A DNA stretch of 64,000 bases from Burkholderia metallica (GCF_902832845.1 NZ_CADFDB010000014.1:101015-165014), one strand, 5' to 3'. Shown: positions 1 to 11,025, counted from the stretch's first letter. Made by a program: numbers and translations. The notes: generated by a model not told the origin, from the letters alone.

Positions 1-1
1 C

Positions 2-448
2 GTGATGCTCGACACGCGCAACGCGTTCGAGGTGGACGTCGGCACGTTCGACGACGCGCTCGACTACCGGATCGACAAGTTCAGCGAATTCCCGGACGTG
101 ATCGACGCGAACCGCGCCGACCTCGAAGGCAAGACGGTCGTGTCGTTCTGCACGGGCGGCATCCGCTGCGAGAAAGCCGCGATCCACATGAAGGAAATCG
201 GCATCGAGAACGTGTACCAGCTCGAAGGCGGGATCCTGAAGTATTTCGAGGAAGTCGGCGGCGCGCACTATCACGGCGACTGCTTCGTGTTCGACTACCG
301 CACCGCGCTGAACCCGCAACTCCAGCCCACCGAAAACGTCACGTGTTTCGCGTGCCGCGCGGTCGTCACGCCGGAAGCGCAACAGTCGCCGAGCTACGTG
401 CCCGGCAAGTCGTGCCCGGCCTGCGTACCGGCAGCCAGCGCCGCGTAA
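2..448 (+). CDS. trhO: tRNA uridine-5-oxyacetic-acid pathway hydroxylase TrhO (rhodanese family), 3' part
   Basis: Only the C-terminal ~148 codons are in the window; the frame is open at the left edge, so the true start lies outside. The visible part is the rhodanese domain with the active-site loop [10 protein letters not shown] (about residues 50-59 of the fragment), which is diagnostic of the UPF0176/TrhO family, followed by a Cys-rich tail ([14 protein letters not shown]) typical of these proteins. Known members hydroxylate U34 of certain tRNAs in an oxygen-dependent step toward 5-methoxy- or 5-oxyacetyl-uridine. It ends 21 bases before the glutamyl-Q-tRNA synthetase gene, so two tRNA anticodon-modification genes are probably co-transcribed. 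Confidence 0.9.
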   Translation: MMLDTRNAFEVDVGTFDDALDYRIDKFSEFPDVIDANRADLEGKTVVSFCTGGIRCEKAAIHMKEIGIENVYQLEGGILKYFEEVGGAHYHGDCFVFDYRTALNPQLQPTENVTCFACRAVVTPEAQQSPSYVPGKSCPACVPAASAA

Positions 449-469
449 GCGCGCGTTGCCCGCGCCCCG

Positions 470-1363
470 ATGACCGCCTACCGCGGCCGCTTCGCGCCGT
501 CGCCCACCGGCCCGCTGCATTTCGGCTCGCTGGTCGGCGCGCTCGCGAGCTGGCTCGATGCGCGTGCGCACGGCGGCACATGGCTCGTGCGCATCGAGGA
601 TCTCGACGGTCCGCGCACGGTGCCCGGCGCGGCCGACGACATCCTCGCGACGCTTGCCCATTTCGGCATGACGCCCGACGAGCCGCCCGTCTGGCAAAGC
701 ACGCGCGATGCGGCCTATACGTGCGCGCTGGATCGGCTCGTCGCGGCCGGCCTCGTCTATCCGTGCGGCTGCACGCGCAAGGAAATCGCCGATTCGCTGC
801 GCGCCGCGCACGAGCGCCACACGACGCTCGCGTACCCGGGCACCTGCCGCACCGGCCTGCACGGCAAGCCCGCGCGCGCGTGGCGGCTGCGCGTGCCGGA
901 CGGCGACGACGCGATCGTCACGTTCGACGACCGTTGGCAGCACACGCAATCGCAGAATCTCGCGACCGAAGTCGGCGATTTCGTGCTCAAACGCGCGGAC
1001 GGGCAATGGGCATATCAGCTCGCGGTCGTCGTCGACGATGCCGACGCACGCGTCACGCATGTCGTGCGCGGCGCCGACCTGCTCGACTCCACCGCGCGCC
1101 AGATCCACCTGCAGCACTGCCTCGGCGTGCCGACGCCGCAATACCTGCATGTGCCCGTCGTCGTCGACGAAAACGGCGAAAAGCTCAGCAAGCAGACGGG
1201 CGCGACCGCGCTCGAACGCGACGATCCGCTGCCGGCGCTGCACGCCGCTGCCGCGCATCTGGGCCTCGCGCCTGACGGCGCACCCGCCGCCACGACGCTC
1301 GATGCGTTCTACGCAGCCGCAACGGCCGCGTGGGCAGCGCGTTACGGCCCTCAGGCCGGCTAA
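470..1363 (+). CDS. gluQ: Glutamyl-Q tRNA(Asp) synthetase
   Basis: A 297-residue protein resembling the catalytic half of glutamyl-tRNA synthetase without an anticodon-binding domain. It has the class I signature [10 protein letters not shown] at residues 11-20 and a KMSKS-like KLSKQ at 238-242. A zinc site is visible as C99, C101, Y122 and C126, matching the spacing of E. coli GluQ (YadB). The family activates glutamate and attaches it to queuosine at position 34 of tRNA-Asp. It follows trhO closely on the same strand, consistent with a shared anticodon-modification transcript. Confidence 0.95.
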   Translation: MTAYRGRFAPSPTGPLHFGSLVGALASWLDARAHGGTWLVRIEDLDGPRTVPGAADDILATLAHFGMTPDEPPVWQSTRDAAYTCALDRLVAAGLVYPCGCTRKEIADSLRAAHERHTTLAYPGTCRTGLHGKPARAWRLRVPDGDDAIVTFDDRWQHTQSQNLATEVGDFVLKRADGQWAYQLAVVVDDADARVTHVVRGADLLDSTARQIHLQHCLGVPTPQYLHVPVVVDENGEKLSKQTGATALERDDPLPALHAAAAHLGLAPDGAPAATTLDAFYAAATAAWAARYGPQAG

Positions 1364-1470
1364 CGCCCGCAGCGAGCGGATTGTGCGGCGATCGGCCGGC
1401 GGGCGGGCAGCGGCCGAGTGCCGCCTGCGTCGCTCACGACCCTATTCCCCATCCCGTCGCGACCCCAATG

Positions 1471-1507
1471 AAAAACGGGCGCACGCTCGTCGCATGCACC
1501 CGTTTTT
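1471..1507. terminator. Bidirectional terminator between gluQ and rhlE
   Basis: AAAAACGGGCGCA (1471-1483) and TGCACCCGTTTTT (1495-1507) form a 13-position stem with one mismatch around an 11-base loop. The A-run on the left and T-run on the right let it serve both gluQ (plus) and the converging rhlE (minus). Confidence 0.7.
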
Positions 1508-1547
1508 CCTGCAGCGCTCGCGCGCCGCACCGTCACGTCCGCCGGGC

Positions 1548-3026
1548 TTATGCCGACGGCTTGCGCGGCATCCCGAACCCGCCGAGCAGCGCGGCGACCT
1601 GACGCTTCGGCCCCTTCTTCTCGGGCTGCTGCGCAGGCTGCGCGTCGTCCTGCTGCTTCGCCGCCGCCGACGGCTCGTACGGCTTCAGGAAGAAATCGTC
1701 GACCGGCGCTTCGTGGCGACGGTGATGGCCGCGCTCGGAGCCGCCCGACCGGCGCCCCGACGCACCGCGATGTTCGTCGCGATCGCGGCGGCCGCCGCGT
1801 TCGCCACCGCGCTCGCCGTTGCGATCGCCGCCGCGCTCGTCGTGACGGGCGCGCGCCGGCTTGTCGAGCGTAAGCGTCTGCATTTCGAGCGGACGCTTGA
1901 TCAGCTTCTCGATATCGGCGAGCTGCTTGCGCTCGTTCGGGCTGCACAGCGACAGCGCGTCGCCCGTCGCCCCCGCGCGGCCGGTACGGCCGATCCGGTG
2001 CACGTAGTCTTCCGCGCTGAACGGCAGATCGAAGTTGATCACGGCCGGCAGCTCGGCGATGTCGAGGCCGCGCGCGGCCACGTCGGTCGCGACCAGCGCC
2101 TCGATCTCGCCGCGCTTGAACGCGTCGAGCGCCTGCATCCGCTCGAGCTGCGTCTTGTCGCCGTGAATCGCCGACGCGACCACACCGTCGCGCTCGAGAT
2201 TGCGCGCCAGCCGGCTTGCGCCGATCTTGCTGTTGCAGAACACGATCACCTGCTTGAGCCCGCGATCGCGCAGCAACTGCACGACGGCTGCGTGCTTGTC
2301 GCCTTCGGCGACGTCGTAGACGATCTGCGTGACGTTCGCGTTCGTCGAGTTGCTGCGTGCGACTTCGATCGTCTGCGGGTTGCGCAGGTACGTCGACGCG
2401 AGCTTCTTGATTTCGCCGGAGAAAGTGGCCGAGAACAGCAGCGTCTGACGCTCCTTCGGCAGCAGGTTCAGGATGCGCTGCAGATCGGGCAGGAAGCCCA
2501 TGTCGAGCATCCGGTCGGCTTCGTCGAGCACGAGGATCTGGACCTGGCCGAGATTCGCGGTCTTCTGCTGCACGTGGTCGAGCAGGCGGCCGGGCGTCGC
2601 GATCAGGATCTCGACGCCGCGGCGCAGTTCGGCCATCTGCGGGTTCATGTCGACGCCGCCGAACACGACCGCGCTGCGCAGCGGCGTGTGCTTCGCATAC
2701 GCGTGCACATTCGCGGCGACCTGGTCGGCGAGTTCGCGGGTCGGCGTGAGAATCAGCGCACGCACCGGGTGGCGCGCCGGTGACGCGCTCGTGTTGGCCT
2801 GCGGCAGCAGGCGCTGGATGATCGGCAGCGAGAAGCTCGCGGTCTTGCCGGTGCCCGTTTGCGCGGCGCCCATGACGTCGCGGCCGGCGAGCACGACCGG
2901 AATGGCCTGCGCCTGGATCGGCGTCGGCGTCGTATAACCCTGCTCCGCAATGGCTTTCAGGATATCGGCGGCAAGGCCGAATTGATCGAAGGTTGCGTCG
3001 ACGGGCTGGGCGACAGAATCGGACAT
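1548..3026 (-). CDS. rhlE: DEAD-box ATP-dependent RNA helicase, RhlE type
   Basis: A 492-residue helicase counted from the ATG at 3026. The in-frame sequence upstream (to 3161) lacks family similarity, and the Q motif begins right after this start. Visible motifs are AQTGTGKT at 55-62 (Walker A), PTRELA near 95-100, ATPGR near 143-147, DEAD at 168-171, SAT in motif III, and HRIGRTGRAG in motif VI. The C-terminal ~100 residues are Arg/Gly/Asp-rich low complexity (GGDRNGERGG repeats), the usual RNA-binding tail of beta-proteobacterial RhlE. These helicases remodel structured RNA in ribosome assembly and mRNA decay. It sits alone on the minus strand with a long upstream gap. Confidence 0.93.
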   Translation of the reverse strand: MSDSVAQPVDATFDQFGLAADILKAIAEQGYTTPTPIQAQAIPVVLAGRDVMGAAQTGTGKTASFSLPIIQRLLPQANTSASPARHPVRALILTPTRELADQVAANVHAYAKHTPLRSAVVFGGVDMNPQMAELRRGVEILIATPGRLLDHVQQKTANLGQVQILVLDEADRMLDMGFLPDLQRILNLLPKERQTLLFSATFSGEIKKLASTYLRNPQTIEVARSNSTNANVTQIVYDVAEGDKHAAVVQLLRDRGLKQVIVFCNSKIGASRLARNLERDGVVASAIHGDKTQLERMQALDAFKRGEIEALVATDVAARGLDIAELPAVINFDLPFSAEDYVHRIGRTGRAGATGDALSLCSPNERKQLADIEKLIKRPLEMQTLTLDKPARARHDERGGDRNGERGGERGGRRDRDEHRGASGRRSGGSERGHHRRHEAPVDDFFLKPYEPSAAAKQQDDAQPAQQPEKKGPKRQVAALLGGFGMPRKPSA

Positions 3027-3468
3027 GGTGGCGTTTCGCTCAAAAGGCGCGGCGGGGACATCGTGCGTCAGGCCGGCCGGGCCTGCGCTCATCACAATTC
3101 GGAAATAGACGGAGCCGCGGCACGCCGCGCGGCGCCGCTCTGGCGCTTGGGACCGGTTCAATGCGAACGCTGGACGCCAGGCCGTGCGGACTCCGTTCGG
3201 CGCGAATGCCGGCGGAAAGGGCCGTATTGTAGCACTGCACGGCCATCTGTCCGTGACAACGCCGCGAACGGACGCAACGGCGGTTCGCGCGGCGGGCCCG
3301 GGCAGGCCCGCGCGACCGGCGGACGGCCCGGTCGGACTATGCCGATCGGCTGGTGGGAAATTTCAGGGGTTCGATCCCGGGACTGCCCGCTTGCTGCCCG
3401 CCCGCGCGTCGCGCGGACAGGGCCGGGAGCCGTTCACCGCCCCCGGCGGACCCGTTCCCGCCAGACGC
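3027..3468. other. 442-bp intergenic region upstream of rhlE
   Basis: No gene is supported here. It separates the 3' end of the lysozyme-inhibitor gene from the rhlE start and would contain the rhlE promoter and a potentially long leader. I see no clear terminator stem with a T-run and no palindromic operator. Confidence 0.5.
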
Positions 3469-3849
3469 TCAGCCCTTCTTCTTTTTCTTCTCGACCTGGA
3501 CGCAATCGCCCAGCAGCGGCGGCGAATTCTGGTCGGCGATCTCGTCGCGCAGCGTCGCCTCCTTGCCCTTCGTCCACCACGTATAGCGGCCGGCCTGGTA
3601 GCGCGCGCCCGACGCCGACACCGTATCGACGAACAGCATCTGCTTCCCGTTGACCGGCACGAGCGCGAAGCTCTGGCCATTGCCCGCGAGCCAGTACGAC
3701 ACCCGCACGGGCTGCTTCTGGTTCGCGCACTGGTAGACGGTGAACTGGCGCGAATCGGCGTCGATCTCTTCGACGGTCAGTTGCGCGGCATGCGCGACGG
3801 AAACGGCGGTGCCGGCAAACGCGAGCGCGGCAAGGGTTTGGCGAATCAT
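3469..3849 (-). CDS. MliC-family C-type lysozyme inhibitor
   Basis: A 126-residue exported protein. Residues 1-22 form a signal peptide ending AHA-AQ. There is no lipobox Cys, so it is probably soluble in the periplasm rather than a lipoprotein. The body carries the MliC/PliC-type pattern, YQCANQKQPVRVSYW near residues 39-53 and YTWWTKGKEATL near 94-105, with two Cys (in YQC and GDC) placed for a disulfide. The family blocks the active site of vertebrate C-type lysozyme and protects the cell wall. The C-terminus ends in a run of Lys (EKKKKKG). The ATG at 3849 has an AGAGGA ribosome site. It lies downstream of purT and the small lipoprotein on the same strand, probably the last gene of that run. 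Confidence 0.8.
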   Translation of the reverse strand: MIRQTLAALAFAGTAVSVAHAAQLTVEEIDADSRQFTVYQCANQKQPVRVSYWLAGNGQSFALVPVNGKQMLFVDTVSASGARYQAGRYTWWTKGKEATLRDEIADQNSPPLLGDCVQVEKKKKKG

Positions 3850-3933
3850 GCGGGTCCTCTCACGAGACGGGTGGAAACGCGCCCTCGCGGGGCGCGCAAT
3901 TCGTTATTGTTGGCGATCGCGCGGGTGTCGCGC

Positions 3934-4119
3934 TCACGGATCGATGACGTCGGCACACGCGTCCGTCGGCGCGGCCGCGACATGGCCGACGAGCGGCACG
4001 ATCTTGAGCCCGGCCGAGGCCACCCGGCACGGTGCGGCCGCGAGGCCGCAACCCGCGAGACTCGCGACAAGCGCCAGCGCGGCGCCCAGCTTTCCGATAC
4101 GCAGCCAGATCGGCGCCAT
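3934..4119 (-). CDS. Small lipoprotein (DUF6726-like)
   Basis: A 61-residue predicted lipoprotein. It has a short positive N-terminus, a hydrophobic segment and the lipobox LAGC with Cys near residue 24, then a short mature part with two more Cys (PCRVAS, DACADV) that may form a disulfide. The start at 4119 is preceded by GGAGA at good distance. It begins 24 bases after the purT stop, so the two are probably co-transcribed, with the lysozyme inhibitor 84 bases further on. The function is unknown; the DUF assignment is from memory of Burkholderia proteins of this size and layout. Confidence 0.7.
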   Translation of the reverse strand: MAPIWLRIGKLGAALALVASLAGCGLAAAPCRVASAGLKIVPLVGHVAAAPTDACADVIDP

Positions 4120-4143
4120 CGTTTTCTCCAGATCCTGGTGAGG

Positions 4144-5358
4144 TCAGCGCGCCGACACGGGCCGGACGGCCGCCGCGGCGCGCCGCGCGCGTTCACGGGC
4201 TTCGTCGACGGTCGCGCCGGTCGCCAGCGCGACGCCCATGCGCCGCTTCGCGAAACTTTCCGGCTTGCCGAACAGGCGCAGGTCGGCGCCCGGCACCGCG
4301 AGCGCGTCGCGCACGCCTTCGAACGCGATCCCGCGCTCGTCGAGCCCGCCGTAGATCACGGCCGACGCGGCCGGCGTACCGAGCGCCGGATCGACCGGCA
4401 GCCCGAGAATCGCGCGGGCGTGCAGCTCGAATTCCGACTGGCGCTGCGACGCGAGCGTGACGAGCCCCGTATCGTGCGGCCGCGGGCTCACCTCGGAAAA
4501 CCACACGTCGTCGCCGCGCACGAACAGCTCGACGCCGAACAATCCGCGCCCGCCGAGCGCCTCGGTAACCTTGTGCGCGATTTCGCGCGACTTCTCGAGC
4601 GCCGCCGCACTCATCGGCTGCGGCTGCCACGACTCGACGTAGTCGCCCGCGACCTGCACGTGGCCGACCGGCTCGCAGAAATAGGTGCGCGTGGCATTCG
4701 TCGCCGGATCGATCGCACGCACGGTGAGCTGCGTGATCTCGTAGTCGAAATCGACGAAGCCCTCGACGATCACGCGGCCGTGGTTCACACGGCCGCCCGC
4801 CATCGCGTAGTCCCACGCCGGCTTCACGTCGGCTTCGGTCTTCACGACCGACTGCCCCTTGCCCGACGACGACATCACGGGCTTCACGACGCACGGCATG
4901 CCGATCTTCGCGACGGCCGCGCTAAACGCGTCGAACGAATCCGCGAACGCATACGGCGACGTCGGCAGGCCGAGCTCCTCGGCTGCCAGCCGGCGAATCC
5001 CTTCGCGGTTCATCGTGAGCTGCGTCGCGCGTGCGGTCGGGATCACCTCGGCAAGACCGGCCGCCTCGATCGCCGCGAGCGCGTCGGTCGCGATCGCCTC
5101 GATCTCGGGCACGATCAGGTGCGGCCGTTCGGCCTCGACGAGCGCGCGCAGCGCGGCGGCGTCCGTCATGTCGATCACGTGCGCGCGGTGCGCGACCTGA
5201 TGGCCCGGTGCGTCCGGATAGCGGTCGACCGCGACGACTTCGACGCCGAGCCGCTGCAACGCAATGATGACTTCCTTGCCGAGTTCGCCGGCGCCGAGCA
5301 GCATGACGCGCGTGGCCGAAGGTGAGAGCGGCGTACCGAGCCGCTGACCGATCTGCAT
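4144..5358 (-). CDS. purT: Formate-dependent phosphoribosylglycinamide formyltransferase (GAR transformylase 2)
   Basis: A 404-residue ATP-grasp enzyme. The N-terminus has a nucleotide-binding fold ([12 protein letters not shown], residues ~18-29). The ATP-grasp core includes the Ser-rich loop MSSSGKGQ, and the metal/ATP-binding part includes GLFGVELFV and [10 protein letters not shown]. Length and order match E. coli PurT (392 residues). It makes formyl-GAR from GAR, ATP and formate in purine synthesis, a folate-independent alternative to PurN. It is the first gene of a minus-strand run with a small lipoprotein and a lysozyme inhibitor. I see no functional link among them beyond co-orientation. 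Confidence 0.96.
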   Translation of the reverse strand: MQIGQRLGTPLSPSATRVMLLGAGELGKEVIIALQRLGVEVVAVDRYPDAPGHQVAHRAHVIDMTDAAALRALVEAERPHLIVPEIEAIATDALAAIEAAGLAEVIPTARATQLTMNREGIRRLAAEELGLPTSPYAFADSFDAFSAAVAKIGMPCVVKPVMSSSGKGQSVVKTEADVKPAWDYAMAGGRVNHGRVIVEGFVDFDYEITQLTVRAIDPATNATRTYFCEPVGHVQVAGDYVESWQPQPMSAAALEKSREIAHKVTEALGGRGLFGVELFVRGDDVWFSEVSPRPHDTGLVTLASQRQSEFELHARAILGLPVDPALGTPAASAVIYGGLDERGIAFEGVRDALAVPGADLRLFGKPESFAKRRMGVALATGATVDEARERARRAAAAVRPVSAR

Positions 5359-5571
5359 GTGATTACCCGCTTCTGGTGGAGGACGAAAACGGCTTCGATG
5401 TTAACACGCGCGACGACCCCGGTTTGACGCGTTTGCCCGCACCGGCGCGCGGCCGCAGGCCGCCCGCGAGCGGCCTGCGAACGTTTTCACGCACGAAGTG
5501 TCGGCTCGCCTGCCGCGGGGCGGGTGCGTTACTCTTACGCCTTGATCAGAATCCGATGAGGAACGAGGCTC

Positions 5572-6117
5572 ATGTCCCACCTGTTCGCGGCCGCACGCGC
5601 ACGCACCGGCCTGCTTCGCCCGCTGCGCGCGCCGCTCAGCGCGCTGACGCTTGCCACGCTTCTCGCCGCCTGCGCGATGCCGACCCACCCCGATTCCGCC
5701 GCCCCCGCGCCCGACCCGTACAACCCGGCCGCCGTCCAGCTGCTCGACGACACGAGCTGGGAACTCACCAGCTGGCTGAACGCCGACGGCACGCAGCGCG
5801 CAATCCCGCACGGCGACAACGGCGAGCCGATCAAGCTCGCGCTGTCGACCGATTCGGGCGTCCGGCGCGCCAGCGGGTTCTCGGGCTGCAACCGCTACAT
5901 GGGCACCTACGCGATCAAGAACGGCCTGCTGAGCTTCGGGCCGCTCGCCGGCACGCGGATGGCCTGCCCGAATACGCTCGGCGGCCAGCTCGAAGCCGCT
6001 TACCTCGACGCACTCGCACACATCGACAAGACCGGCGTGCAGATGCGCGAGCCGAAGCAGTTGCAGATCGTGACCGCTTCCGGCGCGACGCTGACCTTCA
6101 CGCACCGGAGCCCCTGA
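5572..6117 (+). CDS. META-domain lipoprotein (HslJ-like)
   Basis: A 181-residue exported protein. The N-terminus has Arg-rich positive charge, a hydrophobic stretch and the lipobox LLAAC (Cys near residue 34), then a Pro/Ala linker. The rest is a META domain: DDTSWELTSW, the hallmark SGCNRYMGTY near residues 103-112, and AGTRMACP with a Cys that probably pairs with the one in SGCN. META-domain proteins such as HslJ are associated with heat or antibiotic stress in enterobacteria; the biochemical role is unclear. It stands alone, with a 176-base gap to ftsK. Confidence 0.85.
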   Translation: MSHLFAAARARTGLLRPLRAPLSALTLATLLAACAMPTHPDSAAPAPDPYNPAAVQLLDDTSWELTSWLNADGTQRAIPHGDNGEPIKLALSTDSGVRRASGFSGCNRYMGTYAIKNGLLSFGPLAGTRMACPNTLGGQLEAAYLDALAHIDKTGVQMREPKQLQIVTASGATLTFTHRSP

Positions 6118-6294
6118 TGCAACGCGCGCGCGAAGGCCGACCGACCGCCTTCGCGCAGCGCGCCACGCGCGTGTACCGCGCACACGCGTCGCGCGGCGTG
6201 AATCGGATGCACGCCGCGTTAGAGTCTTGTTCGCCGGCCGGTTAAACTCGGCGGGTCGCGCCCCGCGCGCCCCTCCCCACTCCTGTTTCAAAGC

Positions 6295-9200
6295 ATGCAC
6301 ACGGTTGTCTTCGGCTGGTTCGGCATCTCCGCCGTCTGGTTCCTCCTTCTCTTCTGGCGTCTCGTGCAGGCGATGCTGCCCGGCGGCGGCGGGCTCGCCG
6401 GCCGCGGCTCGATCCGCCTGTGGCTCGGCTTCGCCGCCGTGTTCGTCGCGAGTTGCACGCTCACGAGCCCGCTGTCGGGCCCCGACACGAACGCGCTCGG
6501 CCATGCGTTCTCGGCAGGCTTCGCCCGCGTGCTCGGCCCGATCGGCACGCCGGTCGCCATGGTCGTGCTGTTCTTCGCCGGCCTGCCCTGGCTGACCGGC
6601 ATCGGCTGGCGGCAGTTCGCCGCGTGGGTCGACACGTCGTTCGGCGTCAAGCTGTCGCGCGACGGCGGTGACGACGATGCGCGCGGCATCGCCGACCTGC
6701 CGCGCAGCGCGCTGCATCGCGACGACGACATCGTCCAGCCGACCACCGCACATACCGTCAACTCGATGGCGCCGCGCCGGAACGGCCGGTACTCGCGTCC
6801 GACCCTGTGGAAACCCGACCCGCAGCCGCGGCCGAAGCCGCGTAGCAGCACGCCGCCGCGCCCCCACGTGGAACCCGTCGCGCCGTCGGGCTGGTTGAAG
6901 CCGACCGCGCCGCAGCGCATGCCGACGCCCCCCGCACCGATTCCCCCGGCCAGCGCGATGCCGCCGCCGACGACCGGCAGCACCGCCAGCCTCGCGCGCG
7001 CGGCAGCGAACGCGCAAGTCCCGCGCCCCGATCCGGCCCCGCTTCCCGCCGGATTCGAACCCGTCCGCCCGCGGCCGACCGCCGTGCGGCCGACCACCGC
7101 CGCGTTGAAGCCGACCCCGCCCCGCACCACCGTCGCGCCGCGACCGGCCGCCGCGCAGCCGCCACGCGCGCCGGTGCGCCCCGCCGTGAGTGCCGGTTCG
7201 ACCGGCCTGCCGCCGGATGCCGCACGTCGTCGTCCGGCGCCGCAAACGCCGGCGCGCGCGCCGCTCTATGCGTGGAATGAAAAGCCCGCCGCACCGATCA
7301 CGCCAGCGCCGAGCGTGCACGACACACTGCGCTCGATCGAAGCCAGCACCGCGCAATGGGCGACGCTGGGCGGTGCGCAGTCGGCCGACGCAGCACACGC
7401 AACGGCCGCTTCCGCAACCGCGGCCGGTGTGGCCGCGGCGGCAGCCGGCAGTGCCGCGCCGGTATCGGCGGCCGTGTCGACCGGGATCGCGTCCGCGACC
7501 CTCGGCCTCGCGGCGCATGACGCGCGTGTTCCGCCCGCGCAAGATGCAGCGCCGGCGGTTGGCGACAATGCACCGATCGTGCTCGACGCGTTCATGCCGC
7601 CAGCGTCCGTTGCCCCGGCACCGGTTGGCGATGCGGGCGCCGTGGCGTCCGACGACGTCACGCCGCATGCGCTGTCGAATACCGTCGTCGACGATGCCGC
7701 TTTCCCGCATCGCGCCGACGACGAGATGCGGCACATCGACGATGCCGCTGCCGCGCCGGCATCGGATCTCACGTCCGCACCGTCGTTCGACGCGCCCGTC
7801 GACCTCGCGCCGTGGGACGACCTCGCCAGCCAGCCGGTTTCCGCATTCGACGCATCCGCGTGGAACCCCGTCGCCGGGTCATCGATCGACGTGACGGGAC
7901 CGGAACCGGCCAATGCAGCCGCTGCGCAACCCGACTCGATTCACGACAGCGTCGTGAGTCGCCCTCCTGCATCGCTCGATAACGACGACCAGTCCAACGC
8001 GCAACCGGCTCCCGCAATCGATCGCGCGATATTGGACCGTGAGCGGCACGGCATCGCCGAAGCGCACGCCGACGTGAAACCGGCAGGAAACACCGTGCCG
8101 TTCGCAGCCCTTCCCTCTTCGGCGGGCGCCGACAGGACATCGCGCACGCATGCCGAAACCAGGCCGTTTGCGGCAGCCCTGGTAGCGGCTTCGTCGGGCT
8201 CGGCATCGGGCGCCGCCACGCCGGATACGGTGGAACGGCCGGCAATCGCTCAGGACGCCGCGCCAGCGGGATCGACGTGGACGCCGTCGACCGCGCAACC
8301 TGCCACGACGAATACCGCCGTCGCAGCGGAACTGCCGAAATCGCCGGTCACGGCTCAACCGTTCGCCGCCGTGCAAACGGCTTCGGCTGCCGGTGCTTCG
8401 CCGCTTGCAGGCGCCGCCCAAGATTCGACCGCGCAAGCACCTGCATCCGCATCGAGCATGGCGCCTGTCACCGCTACGTCTTCTTCGGATGATGTGACCG
8501 GCGCTGTATCCGCTTCGCTTTCGCGACCGAACGCATCGATATCGACCGTCGCATCCGTCGTGCCGGCATCCCCGATCGGCGTATCCGGCGGTGCGTCGGC
8601 TTCGCTTTCGCAACCGGCGGCTTCGACACCGATCGCTGCATCTGTCGCGCCGGTGAACGTTGCGAGCACGACTTATGGCTCGCTCCCCCGCACCTCGACG
8701 TCGGCCCCGTCCGCCCCGTCCGTTACACTCGCCGTGACGCCGTCGACGGCCGGCACATCGGCTTCGCCCTCCGCTTCGACCGCGTCGGCAACCGCCGCGG
8801 CGACGCCCGTGCATGTCGTACCGGGCGCGATCACCGCACCGTCTTCCGCGCCCGCCTCGATGCTTCAAGTCAATCCGGCAACCTCATCGACAGGTACCGC
8901 ATTCGGCACGTTTCGCACATTCGGCGCCACCGACGCTGCCGCATCGCAGCCGGCCGCGTCCGACTCGACGGCAACGTACTCCGGCGCAATCGCACCGACC
9001 GCCACAACCACGGCCGCGGCGACTCCGGCACAACCGGTCGCAGCGTCGCCCGTCACTCCAGCCGGCTCGCTGACATCCTTCGGCGCAACCGCAGCGACAC
9101 AGCCCCCGTCGATCGCATCCGCCCCTGCGGCACTCGCGGCCACGACGTTCGCGTCCCCACCCGCCACGGCCGCGTCGCCGGCAAGCGGGTTCGTACCGAA

Positions 9201-10923
9201 CTTCTCCACGGCATCGGCAGCTCCGTCGACCGTCGCCCCGCTGCAACCAGCGGCATCGATCCCCGGCGCGAACCTGTCGGCCCCGACCGCGGTCACGTCC
9301 GCACCGACGACCCCGGTTGCGCTGCCGGACGCAGCACCGGCCACCGCGACGTCCGCCCCGGACGCAACCGCCGCTGCGGCCCCCGCCACGCCCGCGATCC
9401 AGCCGCGTCCGAACGCGTTCGAATTCCACGCGCCCGCGTCGTTCAACGTCGAACTGCCGACGCTCGACCTGCTCGAGCCCGCGTCCGACGACATCGAAAT
9501 GATCACCGACGAACACCTCGCGCAGACCGCGCAGGTAATCGAACAGCGGCTGCAGGAATTCAAGGTGCCGGTGACGGTGGTCGGCGCATCGGCCGGCCCG
9601 GTCATCACGCGCTTCGAGATCGAGCCCGCGCTCGGCGTGCGCGGCAGCCAGATCGTCGGGCTGATGAAGGACCTGTCGCGCGGCCTCGGCCTCACGTCGA
9701 TCCGCGTCGTCGAGACGATTCCCGGCAAGACCTGCATGGGCCTCGAACTGCCGAACGCGAAGCGCCAGATGATCCGCCTGTCGGAAATCATCGAGTCGCG
9801 CCAGTACCAGCACTCGGCCTCCCAGCTGACGATCGCGATGGGCAAGGACATCACCGGCCATCCGGTCGTCACCGATCTCGCGAAGGCGCCGCACATGCTC
9901 GTCGCGGGCACCACCGGCTCGGGCAAGTCGGTCGCGATCAACGCGATGATCCTGTCGCTGCTGTACAAGGCGACGCCCGAGGACGTGCGGCTCATCATGA
10001 TCGACCCGAAGATGCTGGAGCTGTCGGTCTACGAAGGCATCCCGCACCTGCTCGCGCCGGTCGTCACCGACATGAAGCTCGCGGCGAACGCACTGAACTG
10101 GTGCGTCGGAGAAATGGAGAAGCGCTACCGGCTGATGTCGGCCGTCGGCGTGCGCAATCTCGCGGGCTTCAACCAGAAGATCCGCGATGCGCAGGCAAAG
10201 GAAAAGAAGATCGGCAACCCGTTCTCGCTGACGCCCGAGGACCCCGAACCGCTGTCGACGCTGCCGCTGATCGTCGTCGTGATCGACGAGCTGGCCGACC
10301 TGATGATGGTCGCCGGCAAGAAGATCGAAGAGCTGATCGCGCGCCTCGCGCAGAAGGCGCGCGCGGCCGGCATCCATCTGATCCTCGCGACGCAGCGTCC
10401 GTCCGTCGACGTGATCACCGGTCTGATCAAGGCGAACATCCCGACGCGCGTCGCGTTCCAGGTGTCGTCGAAGATCGACTCGCGCACGATTCTCGATCAA
10501 ATGGGCGCCGAATCGCTGCTCGGGATGGGCGACATGCTGTTCCTGCCGCCGGGCACCGGTTATCCGCAGCGCGTGCACGGCGCGTTCGTCGCCGACGAGG
10601 AAGTGCACCGGATCGTCGAGTACCTGAAGCAGTTCGGCGAGCCGCAGTACGAGGAAGGGATTCTCGACGGCCCGGCCGCCGACGGCGCGACGCAGGACCT
10701 GTTCGGCGATGCGCCGGACGCGGAGGCCGATCCGCTGTACGACGAAGCGGTCGCGTTCGTCGTGCGCACGCGGCGCGCATCGATCTCGTCGGTGCAGCGG
10801 CAGTTGCGCATCGGCTACAACCGCGCCGCGCGCCTCGTCGAGCAGATGGAAGCGGCCGGGCTCGTGTCGTCGATGGGCATCAACGGCAGCCGCGAGGTGC
10901 TCGTGCCGGCCGCGGCCGACTGA
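6295..10923 (+). CDS. ftsK: DNA translocase FtsK with an exceptionally long Ala/Pro/Thr/Ser linker
   Basis: A 1542-residue protein. Residues 1-~110 carry about three membrane segments. Residues ~125-1037 are low-complexity Pro/Ala/Thr/Ser/Val sequence. From ~1038 the canonical motor begins: GTTGSGKS Walker A near 1204-1211, [13 protein letters not shown] Walker B, and the [15 protein letters not shown] motif. The C-terminal ~65 residues are the winged-helix gamma domain ([20 protein letters not shown]) that reads KOPS sequences and activates XerCD. E. coli FtsK is 1329 residues with a linker of roughly 600; here the linker is about 900. The protein pumps chromosomal DNA at the septum and tethers to the divisome. 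It is probably monocistronic, ending at a strong terminator. Confidence 0.93.
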   Translation: MHTVVFGWFGISAVWFLLLFWRLVQAMLPGGGGLAGRGSIRLWLGFAAVFVASCTLTSPLSGPDTNALGHAFSAGFARVLGPIGTPVAMVVLFFAGLPWLTGIGWRQFAAWVDTSFGVKLSRDGGDDDARGIADLPRSALHRDDDIVQPTTAHTVNSMAPRRNGRYSRPTLWKPDPQPRPKPRSSTPPRPHVEPVAPSGWLKPTAPQRMPTPPAPIPPASAMPPPTTGSTASLARAAANAQVPRPDPAPLPAGFEPVRPRPTAVRPTTAALKPTPPRTTVAPRPAAAQPPRAPVRPAVSAGSTGLPPDAARRRPAPQTPARAPLYAWNEKPAAPITPAPSVHDTLRSIEASTAQWATLGGAQSADAAHATAASATAAGVAAAAAGSAAPVSAAVSTGIASATLGLAAHDARVPPAQDAAPAVGDNAPIVLDAFMPPASVAPAPVGDAGAVASDDVTPHALSNTVVDDAAFPHRADDEMRHIDDAAAAPASDLTSAPSFDAPVDLAPWDDLASQPVSAFDASAWNPVAGSSIDVTGPEPANAAAAQPDSIHDSVVSRPPASLDNDDQSNAQPAPAIDRAILDRERHGIAEAHADVKPAGNTVPFAALPSSAGADRTSRTHAETRPFAAALVAASSGSASGAATPDTVERPAIAQDAAPAGSTWTPSTAQPATTNTAVAAELPKSPVTAQPFAAVQTASAAGASPLAGAAQDSTAQAPASASSMAPVTATSSSDDVTGAVSASLSRPNASISTVASVVPASPIGVSGGASASLSQPAASTPIAASVAPVNVASTTYGSLPRTSTSAPSAPSVTLAVTPSTAGTSASPSASTASATAAATPVHVVPGAITAPSSAPASMLQVNPATSSTGTAFGTFRTFGATDAAASQPAASDSTATYSGAIAPTATTTAAATPAQPVAASPVTPAGSLTSFGATAATQPPSIASAPAALAATTFASPPATAASPASGFVPNFSTASAAPSTVAPLQPAASIPGANLSAPTAVTSAPTTPVALPDAAPATATSAPDATAAAAPATPAIQPRPNAFEFHAPASFNVELPTLDLLEPASDDIEMITDEHLAQTAQVIEQRLQEFKVPVTVVGASAGPVITRFEIEPALGVRGSQIVGLMKDLSRGLGLTSIRVVETIPGKTCMGLELPNAKRQMIRLSEIIESRQYQHSASQLTIAMGKDITGHPVVTDLAKAPHMLVAGTTGSGKSVAINAMILSLLYKATPEDVRLIMIDPKMLELSVYEGIPHLLAPVVTDMKLAANALNWCVGEMEKRYRLMSAVGVRNLAGFNQKIRDAQAKEKKIGNPFSLTPEDPEPLSTLPLIVVVIDELADLMMVAGKKIEELIARLAQKARAAGIHLILATQRPSVDVITGLIKANIPTRVAFQVSSKIDSRTILDQMGAESLLGMGDMLFLPPGTGYPQRVHGAFVADEEVHRIVEYLKQFGEPQYEEGILDGPAADGATQDLFGDAPDAEADPLYDEAVAFVVRTRRASISSVQRQLRIGYNRAARLVEQMEAAGLVSSMGINGSREVLVPAAAD

Positions 10924-10995
10924 GTGCGGCGGCCCGGGCGGCCGCCGTCAACCGGCACGGGCGCACCGGGAAACCGGCCGCCGCGTAAAACAACG

Positions 10996-11022
10996 GGGTG
11001 CTGCATCGGCAGCACCCTTTTT
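10996..11022. terminator. Terminator downstream of ftsK
   Basis: A perfect 9-bp stem, GGGTGCTGC (10996-11004) with GCAGCACCC (11009-11017), an ATCG loop and T5. An A-rich stretch on the left (10987-10993) makes it usable from the converging lactonase gene too. Confidence 0.85.
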
Positions 11023-11025
11023 CGT

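Noticed and set aside
708-2783. A 691-codon plus-strand frame over gluQ and rhlE
   Set aside because: Antisense or off-frame translation of two clear genes; Arg/Ala-rich with no family signal.
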